From FEN-680 sp036781505 (GTDB lineage: Bacteria; Actinomycetota; Geothermincolia; Fen-727; Anoxymicrobiaceae), in contig DAIQAV010000046.1 of assembly GCA_036781505.1 (NCBI GenBank), positions 1-13,345 on the forward strand: 13,345 nucleotides of DNA, given 5' to 3'. The translations under genes and the position numbers were made by a program. Every line of letters begins with the position of its first letter. The first letter of the stretch is position 1. The notes under the pieces were generated by a model. That model was not told the DNA's origin. It saw only the letters and a program-made list of their open reading frames with translations, and made no database searches. Shown here one piece after another: positions 1 through 5,833 of the stretch.

Positions 1-65
1 TCCTATGATGTATCCCACCGCCGCACCGGTGACCACGTGCGTTGTCCAGTGCAAGTTGCTCCCCA

Positions 66-166
66 ATGCAAGTTTTGGGGTCAGACCCCTAAACTTGCGT
101 TTTCACCACTACGCTAGATTACTCGCAAGAAATGCAAGTTAAGGTGTCTGACCCCAAAACTTGCAT
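66..166. repeat. Inverted pair of REP-like palindromes (REPIN/MITE-like element)
   Basis: Two 35-nt units lie at 66-100 and 132-166. The reverse complement of the second matches the first at 32 of 35 positions. Each unit is itself palindromic: 68-98 can form a hairpin with GCAAGTTT/AAACTTGC outer arms and the perfect core GGGGTCAGACCCC (77-89), with one T-T mismatch at 76/90. The second unit (134-164) is more degenerate. A further half-arm, GCAAGTT, sits at 51-57. Two imperfect palindromes in inverted orientation about 31 nt apart match the REPIN layout, which is mobilised in trans by REP-associated tyrosine transposases (RAYTs). No transposase is present in this window, so the link to RAYTs is inferred from the architecture only. 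Confidence 0.7.
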
Positions 167-182
167 GACGCCTCGCCTACGG

Positions 183-199
183 TACTACGGTAGTATATT
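183..199 (+). promoter_or_regulatory. Possible promoter/operator palindrome upstream of the DUF3786 gene
   Basis: A perfect 13-nt inverted repeat, TACTAC-G-GTAGTA (183-195), overlaps an AT-rich stretch (191-200) that could serve as a -10 box (TAGTAT or TATATT). No convincing -35 is visible. If the -10 is real, transcription would begin only a few bases before the ATG at 209, consistent with the lack of a Shine-Dalgarno sequence. The operator role is inference. Confidence 0.3.
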
Positions 200-208
200 T
201 TACTTGAT

Positions 209-856
209 ATGGGCGTTCCGATGATGTTCGAGGACAGGAAGGGCTACGCGATCGCTGAGCGGATGGCCGCCGAGGCCCTGGGCACGATCGATCCGGCGCA
301 GGCGGCCGCTGAGCGGGCGGTCGACTTCAATGCGGAGCGGGGCGTCTTCACGATCCCGTTCCTCGGCGCCGAGGTGCACGTGTCCTTCCCCGGCGGAGTG
401 GTCACCAGTGCCGGCGACAAGAAACTGTCCGGCGCCGTGGCGATCCTGGCGCTACACTACCTGATCTACCGGGGAGAGCCGCTGCGCTCGGAGGACTGGC
501 TCGCCTATCGCGACATGCCCGGCGCGCGCCACTTCGCCGGCGCCTTCGAGGATATGGCCGAGAACCGCATAGCGGAGGCTTTCGGCCGGGACCTCGGCTC
601 GCTGGCGGCTCCCGCCGCCAGGCTCGGCGGCACGCCATCGGATACGGGCGACGCGTCCTTCGAGCTTCCCGCGTTCCCGCGGGTGCCGGTCCTTCTGGTG
701 CTGTGGGGATACTGCGAGGGGGTGGAGGGGACCTCGCGGATCCTTTTCAAGCCCACGGCCCCGTTCTACCTGCATAGCGAGGACCTCGCAGCGCTGGGCG
801 CCGTGATCGCGGACTGGCTGGTGGCCGTGAAGGACGGCGGGGCTGACAGGGTATAA
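209..856 (+). CDS. DUF3786 domain-containing protein
   Basis: This predicted soluble protein of 215 residues has no signal peptide or membrane segment. It shows the pattern I associate with the DUF3786 family: an ALHYL segment near residues 81-85, an RDMPGAR motif near 101-107 (the family's 'lpGg' region), and the C-terminal block FPRVPVLLVLWG (156-167) followed by a segment ending LFKPTAPFYL (about 179-188). The family is found mainly in anaerobes, sometimes beside corrinoid or radical-SAM genes, and its function is unknown to me. The start is uncertain: ATG codons occur at 209, 221 and 224, and none has a clear Shine-Dalgarno sequence, so translation may be nearly leaderless. The gene stands alone between the palindromic repeats and the kinase unit. 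I assign no activity. Confidence 0.75.
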   Translation: MGVPMMFEDRKGYAIAERMAAEALGTIDPAQAAAERAVDFNAERGVFTIPFLGAEVHVSFPGGVVTSAGDKKLSGAVAILALHYLIYRGEPLRSEDWLAYRDMPGARHFAGAFEDMAENRIAEAFGRDLGSLAAPAARLGGTPSDTGDASFELPAFPRVPVLLVLWGYCEGVEGTSRILFKPTAPFYLHSEDLAALGAVIADWLVAVKDGGADRV

Positions 857-857
857 T
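852..857 (+). promoter_or_regulatory. Candidate -10 box for the FGGY kinase/RLP unit
   Basis: A perfect TATAAT lies at 852-857, overlapping the stop codon of the DUF3786 gene. The region 17-19 nt upstream (827-834) is only weakly -35-like. Initiation near 864 would give a leader of about 110 nt before the GTG at 976. Confidence 0.4.
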
Positions 858-964
858 ACTCGTGCTTCACCGAGAGGCACGCTTTGAAGCGCCGGCGCGC
901 GCGACTGGTCGTCAGTCCGGCGGGCGCGGGGCGAGACCGAAAGCACCTGAACAATCGCACCCGC

Positions 965-971
965 GGAGGGG
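965..971 (+). promoter_or_regulatory. Ribosome binding site fixing the FGGY kinase start
   Basis: GGAGGGG at 965-971 lies 4 nt before GTG 976. This favours GTG 976 over the longer in-frame start at 862, whose extra 38 residues look unlike a protein N-terminus and lie before the first kinase motif. Confidence 0.75.
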
Positions 972-975
972 TCAA

Positions 976-2475
976 GTGCCGGACAAATACCTGATAGCGC
1001 ACGACGTGGGCACGGGCGGGAGCAAGGCCGCCCTGACCGATATGCGGGGCAAGATCATCGCCAGCATGTTTCAGCCCTATCCCACCTCGTATCCTAAGGA
1101 GAACTGGGCCGAGCAGGACCCGCAGGACTGGTGGAGGGCCGTCACCGTCTCCACTCGTGAGGTCATCGCGGAGTCGAAGGTCGACCCCGCCGACGTAGCC
1201 GGGATCGTCTTCTCGACCCAGATGATCGGCGTGCTGCCTGTCGACAAGGACGGCAAGCCGCTCCGCCCCGCCATCATCTGGTTGGACGCGCGCGCCCAGG
1301 AGCAGGCCGACAAGATAATTCGCCGGCTGACCAGGACGGTGCTGCTCGCGGTCGCCGGCGCACTATCTNNNNNNNNNNGGCTCAGGCAGCACGAGGCGGA
1401 GATATACGCCGACACCCACAAGTTCCTGGAGGTCAACAGCTACCTGGTCCACAGGTGCTGCGGCGAGTTCGTCTACGACTACGCCGCCGCGTCGGGCACG
1501 GGCATGTTCAACTTCAAGAAGAAGAACTGGGACGATATGCTGTTCAAGCTCTTCAGGCTCGACCGGGAGAAGATGCCCAGGGTGGCGCCTTCCTCGAACA
1601 AGGCCGGAGAGCTCACGGCTTCATCCGCGGAGGAGATGGGCCTGCCCGCGGGAGTGCCGGTATTCGTCGGCACCGGTGACGTGTCCAGCGCGACCGTTGG
1701 ATCGGGAGCCGTGCTCGACGGCCAGGCGCACGTCTACATCGGCTCCTCCGGCTGGATCGCCGTGACCATGCCCAAGGCGATCAACGACGGCCGCAAGGGG
1801 ATCGTCAGCATATCCTCAGCCGACCCAGACAAGTTCCTGCTGCTCGCGGAGACCGAGAGCGCGGGCGCGTGCTTCAAGTGGTTCGCCGAGGAGGTCGCGC
1901 CGCCCGACGTCGATTGGGGCGGGGGCCGCAACGTGTACGACTGGCTGAACGACAAGGCCGCGGAGGCCGAGCCCGGCTCGAACGGGCTGCTGTTCTGCCC
2001 CTGGATGTTCGGTGAGCGCTCGCCCATACCGGACACCACGGTGCGCGGCGGCTTCGTCAACCTGAGCCTGGACAATAAGAGGGGCGACCTGGTCAGGTCG
2101 GTCTTCGAGGGCGTGGCGCTGCACGGCCGCTGGATGCTCGAGGGGGTCCGGGGCCGGGGCTTCGAGGACGTGGTCCTGCGCGCGATCGGCGGCGGGGCCA
2201 AGAGCGAGATCTGGATGCAGACCTACGCCGACGTCTGCGGGACGACCATCGAGGTGGTGGACGAGCCGCAGGAGTCGGGCGCCCGCGGGGCCGCGCTCAT
2301 CGCCGCGCTGGGGCTGGGCGAGTACAAGAACTTCGCCTCCTTGCGCGACGCGGTGAAGGTGACCGCCACCTACACGCCGCGCCCCGAGTACAGGAAGGTC
2401 TACGACGAGGCTTTCTCGTACTTCAAGGACACTTATTCGAGTCTCAAGAAACTGTACGGGAGGATGAACGGCTGA
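976..2475 (+). CDS. FGGY-family carbohydrate kinase (xylulokinase-like), containing an assembly gap
   Basis: The product is a cytoplasmic sugar kinase of the FGGY (ASKHA-fold) family, which transfers the ATP gamma-phosphate to a sugar or polyol hydroxyl. From GTG 976 it is 499 residues with the gap counted as 10 bases. Visible motifs are the phosphate-1 loop DVGTGGSKA (10-18), the DARA segment after IIWL, FVGTGDVSSATVGSG with the likely catalytic Asp235, and the adenosine-motif IGGGAKS (404-410) followed by QESGARGAAL. Length and motif order fit xylulokinase relatives, but substrate cannot be assigned and may be a ribulose-like sugar or a sugar acid. Ten Ns (1369-1378) interrupt residues 132-135 before LRQHEAEIY; relatives usually have a longer stretch here, so sequence may be missing. 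The reading frame is kept across the Ns. The RuBisCO-like gene follows 73 nt downstream on the same strand, suggesting a shared pathway. Confidence 0.85.
   Translation: MPDKYLIAHDVGTGGSKAALTDMRGKIIASMFQPYPTSYPKENWAEQDPQDWWRAVTVSTREVIAESKVDPADVAGIVFSTQMIGVLPVDKDGKPLRPAIIWLDARAQEQADKIIRRLTRTVLLAVAGALSXXXXLRQHEAEIYADTHKFLEVNSYLVHRCCGEFVYDYAAASGTGMFNFKKKNWDDMLFKLFRLDREKMPRVAPSSNKAGELTASSAEEMGLPAGVPVFVGTGDVSSATVGSGAVLDGQAHVYIGSSGWIAVTMPKAINDGRKGIVSISSADPDKFLLLAETESAGACFKWFAEEVAPPDVDWGGGRNVYDWLNDKAAEAEPGSNGLLFCPWMFGERSPIPDTTVRGGFVNLSLDNKRGDLVRSVFEGVALHGRWMLEGVRGRGFEDVVLRAIGGGAKSEIWMQTYADVCGTTIEVVDEPQESGARGAALIAALGLGEYKNFASLRDAVKVTATYTPRPEYRKVYDEAFSYFKDTYSSLKKLYGRMNG
1369..1378. other. Assembly gap (10 Ns) inside the kinase gene
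   Basis: Ten consecutive Ns probably mark a scaffold join of unknown true length. The flanking frame is preserved if 10 (or 10+3n) bases are present. Confidence 0.98.
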
Positions 2476-2487
2476 GAGGGTCGGTTG

Positions 2488-2517
2488 TTAGCCATAGCCG
2501 CCGCATTCTCATATAAT
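2488..2517 (+). promoter_or_regulatory. Candidate promoter for the RuBisCO-like gene
   Basis: A perfect TATAAT occurs at 2512-2517 in an otherwise GC-rich spacer. Possible -35 elements are TTAGCC (2488-2493, 18-nt spacer) or TTGTTA (2485-2490, 21-nt spacer); neither is strong. Initiation near 2524 would leave a short leader containing AAGGAGG (2536-2542). The gene may therefore be transcribed both from this site and by read-through from the kinase. Confidence 0.5.
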
Positions 2518-2548
2518 TGCACGCAACCCTGAAACAAGGAGGACGACA

Positions 2549-3967
2549 ATGCCACCAGCCAAGAAGACTGCGAAGAAGCCGGCAAAGAAGCCGGCCAGGA
2601 AACCAGCAGCGAGAGCGTCGAACAAGAAACCATGGGCCGAGGACACGACCTGCGAGATCGGGCCGTACGATGCCGAGCCTTACGCGCTCCCCGAGGGCAT
2701 CGATTTTGAGAAGCACGTAATCGCGACCTACTACGTCGAGTTCCCCAAGGAGCTGGACGTGGTTTCCCTGGCCCCCGTGATCGCCATCGAGCAGTCCACC
2801 GGCACCTGGACCCCGGTCCCCGGTGAGACGCCCGAGGTCAGGGCGAGGCACGTCGCCAAGGTCATCAACGTTTTCGAGGCGCCCTACTACGAGTACATCG
2901 TGCCCGATGACGTGAAGAACCGTCAGTGGATAGTGCAGATGGCTTTCCCCGCGTCCAACATCGAGAACCAGATCCCCATGCTCCTGACCGCGTGCCTGGG
3001 CAATATCAGCATGGCCGGCAGGCTCAAGCTGCTGGAGCTGCGCATGCCCAAGGCGATACTCTCGGGCTACCAGGGACCCAAGTTCGGCATCGACGGCATC
3101 TACAAGGCCCTGGGAATCCCCAAGAACAAGCGCAGGCCACTGCTCAACAACATGATCAAGCCGTGCAGCGGCTACCCCGTCAAGGTCGGGGCCGAGCTGT
3201 TCTATCAGGCGGCGGCGGGCGGATGCGACATCATCAAGGACGACGAGCTCATCGCGGATATGGAATACAACCATGTGGTCGACAGGGTCAAGGCGTACAT
3301 GAAGATGGAGAAGCGCGTCTTCGAGGACACGGGCGAGCACACCCTGTACACGTGCAACGTGACGGACAGGCTGCCCAAGATGTTCGAGCTCGCCAAGCGC
3401 GTGGTGGACGCGGGTGGCAATGGTCTTATGGTGAACTACCTGGCGATCGGGCCGGAGGCTATGAGGACGCTGGCCGAGGACAAGAACATCAACGTTCCCA
3501 TCCTCGCGCACATGGACTGCGCGGGCGCGTACTACATGTCGCCACACCACGGCATCGCGTCCCACATAGTCCTGGGGAAGCTCCCCAGGCTCGCCGGTGC
3601 GGACACCGTCGTCATCCCGTTCGCGATGGGCGGCAAGGCTCCGTACCTGCCGGAGCGGTTCAAGCAGGTCGTGCAGGCGCTGACATTCCCGTTCGGCGAC
3701 TTGAAGCCGCTGATGCCTATGCCATCGGGCGGCATCACCCCGATAAACGTACAGGACATCTACAACGCGCTGGGCAAAGAGGTCATGATCGGTTCCGGCG
3801 GCGGCGTGCACGCTCACCCCGATGGACCGATAGCTGGTGGCAGGGCGTTCCGCCAGGCCATCGAAGCCGCGATGAACTACATCCCGGCCATGGAGTACGG
3901 CAAGGAGCACGAGGAGCTCGGCAAGGCCCTGGGCATCTGGGGCGTCAAGACCGAGTTCAAGGTCTGA
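2549..3967 (+). CDS. RuBisCO-like protein (RuBisCO large-chain superfamily, probably form IV) with basic N-terminal tail
   Basis: This 472-residue protein aligns by eye along the RuBisCO large chain. Equivalents of spinach residues are E60 (E81), T65-W66 (T86-W87 in QSTGTWT), N123 (N152), K175 (K204 in IKPCSG), the carbamate/metal triad K201-D203-E204 (K230, D232, E233 in IIKDDE), H294 (H321), K334 (probably K363 in GGK), S379-G380-G381 (393-395) and G403-G404 (G417-G418). Missing are K177 (now C206), R295 (now M322) and apparently H327 (V355). Loss of these substrate- and phosphate-binding positions argues against CO2 fixation and for an RLP doing enolisation, isomerisation or decarboxylation on another phosphorylated substrate. 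Residues 4-28 form a Lys/Ala/Pro-rich tail absent from ordinary RuBisCOs. The start is well supported by AAGGAGG 6 nt before ATG 2549. The preceding FGGY kinase could supply the phosphorylated substrate (inference). Confidence 0.85.
   Translation: MPPAKKTAKKPAKKPARKPAARASNKKPWAEDTTCEIGPYDAEPYALPEGIDFEKHVIATYYVEFPKELDVVSLAPVIAIEQSTGTWTPVPGETPEVRARHVAKVINVFEAPYYEYIVPDDVKNRQWIVQMAFPASNIENQIPMLLTACLGNISMAGRLKLLELRMPKAILSGYQGPKFGIDGIYKALGIPKNKRRPLLNNMIKPCSGYPVKVGAELFYQAAAGGCDIIKDDELIADMEYNHVVDRVKAYMKMEKRVFEDTGEHTLYTCNVTDRLPKMFELAKRVVDAGGNGLMVNYLAIGPEAMRTLAEDKNINVPILAHMDCAGAYYMSPHHGIASHIVLGKLPRLAGADTVVIPFAMGGKAPYLPERFKQVVQALTFPFGDLKPLMPMPSGGITPINVQDIYNALGKEVMIGSGGGVHAHPDGPIAGGRAFRQAIEAAMNYIPAMEYGKEHEELGKALGIWGVKTEFKV
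2558..2608 (+). repeat. Codon repeat encoding the (A-K-K-P)n-like tail of the RuBisCO-like protein
   Basis: Residues 4-20 consist of short repeats of the type AKKT, AKKP, AKKP, ARKP, encoded by similar purine-rich units such as AAGAAGCCGGC occurring twice. Such tails resemble histone H1-like basic tails and can arise by repeat slippage. Confidence 0.7.
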
Positions 3968-3986
3968 TAGACACAGAGACAGCACG

Positions 3987-4022
3987 AAGCGCGCGGGCCA
4001 TACGGCTCGCGCGCTTTCTTTT
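3987..4022 (+). terminator. Rho-independent terminator after the RuBisCO-like gene
   Basis: A 13-bp stem (3987-3999 with 4004-4016, one G-T pair) with the ATAC loop is followed by TCTTTT (4017-4022). It begins 19 nt after the RLP stop codon and separates the kinase/RLP unit from the HNH gene. Confidence 0.9.
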
Positions 4023-4043
4023 CCGCGCGTCGCGCTCTTGATG

Positions 4044-4049
4044 TATTAT
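4044..4049 (+). promoter_or_regulatory. Candidate -10 box for the HNH endonuclease gene
   Basis: TATTAT (4044-4049), directly preceded by TG, lies just past the terminator and 37 nt before the ATG at 4087. No clear -35 is visible. A promoter is expected here because the upstream terminator should block read-through. Confidence 0.35.
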
Positions 4050-4086
4050 TGTCTGCGTAAGATTTCAGTCCTTGCCGCGGGAGACG

Positions 4087-4596
4087 ATGAACAGGGTACT
4101 GCTTCTGAACGCGACGTTCGAGCCGCTCTGCGCTATAAGCGTGAGGCGAGCGGTGGTGTTGCTATTCAAGGGCAAGGCGGCGGTGCTGGAGGGGGACGGG
4201 GGAGCGCTGCACTCCGAGAAGCTGACAGTGCCGATACCGTCGGTGATCCGCTTGAACTACTACGTGCGCGTCCCTTACTACGGCCGTGCCAACCTGTCGC
4301 GTCGGGCGGTCTTTGCCAGGGACAGTTGGAAGTGCCAGTACTGTGGGTCTCACGCCGAGACGGTCGACCACCTCATCCCGCGCAGCAGGGGCGGGCCGCA
4401 TACCTGGGAAAACGTGGTCGCGGCCTGCAAGAGGTGCAACGGGCGCAAGAGGGACAAGCTCGCCCACGAGGTGGGGTTGAAGCTCGCGCGCAAGCCAGGG
4501 GTCCCGAGGGGACCCGTGACGGTGAGCCTGGAGCTCGGAGCGATCCCGCCCGAGTGGGAGAGGTACCTGGAGTATTGCAGGCAGGCGGCAAGCTAA
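4087..4596 (+). CDS. HNH endonuclease family protein
   Basis: This 169-residue protein has the HNH nuclease arrangement widespread as a stand-alone gene in Actinobacteria and Cyanobacteria. The N-terminal module begins with VLLLNATFEPL and contains SVRRAVVLLFKGKA. The C-terminal HNH domain has zinc ligands C83 and C86 (WKCQYC) and C114 and C117 (ACKRC), and the catalytic core D94-H95 (VDHLIPRSRGG) with N109. The domain cleaves or nicks DNA through a beta-beta-alpha metal site; the cellular role of these stand-alone proteins is not established to my knowledge. I chose ATG 4087 because MNRVLLLNA matches the usual family N-terminus. TTG 4072 would add five residues. The upstream GGGAG is only 3 nt from the ATG, so the start is not certain. 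The tRNA-Arg gene begins 8 nt after the stop codon. There is no sign of an intron or intein. Confidence 0.85.
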   Translation: MNRVLLLNATFEPLCAISVRRAVVLLFKGKAAVLEGDGGALHSEKLTVPIPSVIRLNYYVRVPYYGRANLSRRAVFARDSWKCQYCGSHAETVDHLIPRSRGGPHTWENVVAACKRCNGRKRDKLAHEVGLKLARKPGVPRGPVTVSLELGAIPPEWERYLEYCRQAAS

Positions 4597-4604
4597 CGGT
4601 TTAA

Positions 4605-4680
4605 GCGCTTGTAGCTCAGGGGACAGAGCAGTGGCCTCCGGAGCCACGTGTCGGGGGTTCGAATCCCTCCAAGCGCGCCA
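4605..4680 (+). tRNA. tRNA-Arg (anticodon CCG)
   Basis: A complete cloverleaf of 76 nt is visible. The acceptor stem is GCGCTTG (4605-4611) with CAAGCGC (4670-4676). The D-arm contains AGCTCAGGGGACAGAGC. The anticodon stem is GTGGC/GCCAC, with anticodon CCG at 4638-4640 reading CGG. The T-arm carries GGTTCGAAT, followed by discriminator G (4677) and encoded CCA (4678-4680). Confidence 0.95.
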
Positions 4681-4703
4681 TTGATGATTAGACTCTGAGG
4701 CAG

Positions 4704-4723
4704 GGAGGGATTCGAACCCCCGA
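4704..4723 (-). repeat. Inverted copy of the tRNA-Arg T-arm (tRNA fragment)
   Basis: On the minus strand, 4723-4704 is identical over 20 bp to the T-arm and adjoining acceptor base of tRNA-Arg (4651-4670). The similarity weakens beyond both ends: a GTG precedes the match on both copies with a one-base insertion. No matching acceptor 5' strand, D-arm or anticodon arm was found on the minus strand, so this is a fragment, not a second tRNA. It could pair with the tRNA T-arm in a read-through transcript. Confidence 0.75.
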
Positions 4724-4796
4724 CCACGGCCGACGTTAAACGCCCAACAGACAGTTGCCGACAACTTAGTGTAGGGCACGACAGGATGGAGGAGCC

Positions 4797-5057
4797 ATGG
4801 ACCTGGTAGCGTTCGTTGCACAGTGGAAGGGGCAGGAGGTCGTGGCGTTCTGCGGCCCGATCAAGTACAGGGGCACCCTGGAGTCGACCGTCGCCGACAA
4901 GTTCCTGGTGCTGAGCAAGGTCGCCATCATGAACGCGTCGGCCAACGAGACCGCCGAGTACGAGACGTGCGTCTTGAACATGAGCCAGGTCTCGGGGCTG
5001 GCCAACAGGGAGATCGTAGGTCGCGGCGGAGAAGTGCAGGATATGTACGAACAATAG
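4797..5057 (+). CDS. Small conserved-looking protein of unknown function (86 aa)
   Basis: I do not recognise this protein. It is cytoplasmic in appearance, without signal peptide or membrane segment. It begins MDLVAFVAQWKGQEVV and has alternating hydrophobic segments (VVAFCG, IKYRGTLES, KFLVLSKVAI) that would suit a small beta-barrel of Sm-like or SH3-like type; this is a guess from pattern only. GGAGGAG (4788-4794) lies just before ATG 4797. Its stop codon (5055-5057) overlaps the AGGAGGG ribosome binding site of the following lipoprotein gene, so the two are likely co-translated. Codon use matches neighbouring genes, supporting a real coding region. Confidence 0.7.
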   Translation: MDLVAFVAQWKGQEVVAFCGPIKYRGTLESTVADKFLVLSKVAIMNASANETAEYETCVLNMSQVSGLANREIVGRGGEVQDMYEQ

Positions 5058-5065
5058 GAGGGCTC

Positions 5066-5401
5066 ATGCTCCGTCAAGGCTCGAGCCGGATAGTCATCGT
5101 GGTGCTGGCATCGCTGCTGGCCATGTCAGCGGTGGCGGTCCTTTCCGCCGGCTGCGGCGTCCCGGACCCGGGCAAGGCCATCAATAACATCAAGGACCAG
5201 ACGTCGCAGGTCGCGCGCCAGGCGAACCTCGCGGCCATCGAGTCCGCCATCTCCTACTACGAGGCTCAGAACAACGAGCAGGTCCCCACCAGCATCACCC
5301 AGCTCGCGAGCTACCTCGGGGGCAAGGTCCCCGCCGATCCCCTGGGAGGGACGTACTACATCTACGTCGAGAACGGCGTGGCAAAAGCCGGAGTGCGCTG
5401 A
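5066..5401 (+). CDS. Lipoprotein with a type II secretion/type IV pilin-like soluble domain
   Basis: The 111-residue product starts with a basic n-region (R3, R8) and a hydrophobic stretch (about 9-26) ending in a lipobox-like LSAGC with Cys30, so it is predicted to be exported, lipidated and anchored outside the cytoplasmic membrane. Residues about 48-111 resemble the C-terminal domain of GspG/major pseudopilins: NLAAIESAISYYEAQNN, then PTSITQLASYL, then PADPLGGTYYIYVENG, where ADPLGG matches the 'DPwG' turn. It lacks a prepilin peptidase site, so it is probably not assembled into a pilus. Ser at -3 of the lipobox is slightly atypical. ATG 5066 has AGGAGGG at 5056-5062, overlapping the upstream stop codon. 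The DUF1844 gene converges, with 15 nt between the two stops. Confidence 0.75.
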   Translation: MLRQGSSRIVIVVLASLLAMSAVAVLSAGCGVPDPGKAINNIKDQTSQVARQANLAAIESAISYYEAQNNEQVPTSITQLASYLGGKVPADPLGGTYYIYVENGVAKAGVR

Positions 5402-5416
5402 GCCGGCCGATCTTTC

Positions 5417-5815
5417 TCAGGACTCCTTGGCGAAGTTCAGCTTCAGGTTGAGGACCGTGCTCTTGAGCGGCTCGACCTGCTCGGGGTCCACGCGCCCTTC
5501 CAGCACTGTGCACCACGCGTCCAGGCAGTCAATCGCAAGCCTTGCCTGCTCCATGTCCTTGAACTTCTCGTTGACCTCGTGCGGTATCCCCATCCGCTGG
5601 TAAGCGAGGCTCGACAGGGAGATCATCATGTCCAGCACGATGTCGGCCACCGTGACCTTCTCCATGACTTCCTCGATGCGCTTGCGGAGCTCTTCCTCGC
5701 TCATCTCCTCCGCGCTCTCGGGCTGCCCGCCACTCTTGGATTCAGGGGCAGCATCGTCGCTGCCGGGGGTCCAGAGCTTGCCGGACTCTTTCTTCTCTTC
5801 GCTCTCGTCTGCCAC
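5417..5815 (-). CDS. DUF1844 domain-containing protein
   Basis: The product is 132 residues from GTG 5815. Residues 1 to about 45 are acidic, rich in Glu, Ser and Pro, and probably disordered. The rest is a helical DUF1844 domain: VADIVLDMMISLSSLAYQRMG, then DMEQARLAIDCLDAWCTVLEG, then a final VEPLKSTVLNLKLNF helix. The family is widespread and uncharacterised; related genes often lie near infC or translation genes. The pattern LAIDCLD corresponds to the family's 'A+~~ID~L' core. I chose GTG 5815 because AGGTGG (5824-5829) is 8 nt upstream; GTG 5827 would add four residues but leaves no room for a Shine-Dalgarno sequence. The gene is divergent from the thiamine operon. Confidence 0.8.
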   Translation of the reverse strand: MADESEEKKESGKLWTPGSDDAAPESKSGGQPESAEEMSEEELRKRIEEVMEKVTVADIVLDMMISLSSLAYQRMGIPHEVNEKFKDMEQARLAIDCLDAWCTVLEGRVDPEQVEPLKSTVLNLKLNFAKES

Positions 5816-5833
5816 GCGGACCACCACCTCTTA

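Noticed and set aside
1..208. CRISPR array from the repeated GCAAGTT motifs
   Set aside because: There are only two inverted palindromic units and no regularly spaced direct repeats or spacers.
862..975. N-terminal extension of the kinase from the start codon at 862
   Set aside because: The 38 residues are Arg/Gly-rich and unlike the family, while GTG 976 has GGAGGGG at the right spacing.
2549..3967. Genuine CO2-fixing form III RuBisCO
   Set aside because: Key substrate-binding positions (R295, H327 and K177 equivalents) are replaced, so a RuBisCO-like protein is the safer call.
2444..3985. Long open frame of 513 codons on the minus strand
   Set aside because: It is antisense to the RuBisCO-like gene. 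The plus strand has a perfect ribosome binding site and a recognisable family, and long antisense frames are common in GC-rich DNA.
4681..4796. A second, minus-strand tRNA
   Set aside because: Only the T-arm is present. No acceptor 5' strand, D-arm or anticodon arm could be matched.
4593..5054. Minus-strand frame across the tRNA and the 86-aa gene
   Set aside because: Its C-terminal part is a translation of the tRNA and the T-arm fragment (GGIRTPD-type artefact), so it is spurious.
5402..5416. Bidirectional terminator between the lipoprotein and DUF1844 genes
   Set aside because: Only 15 nt lie between the stops and no stem-loop with a T-run is visible.
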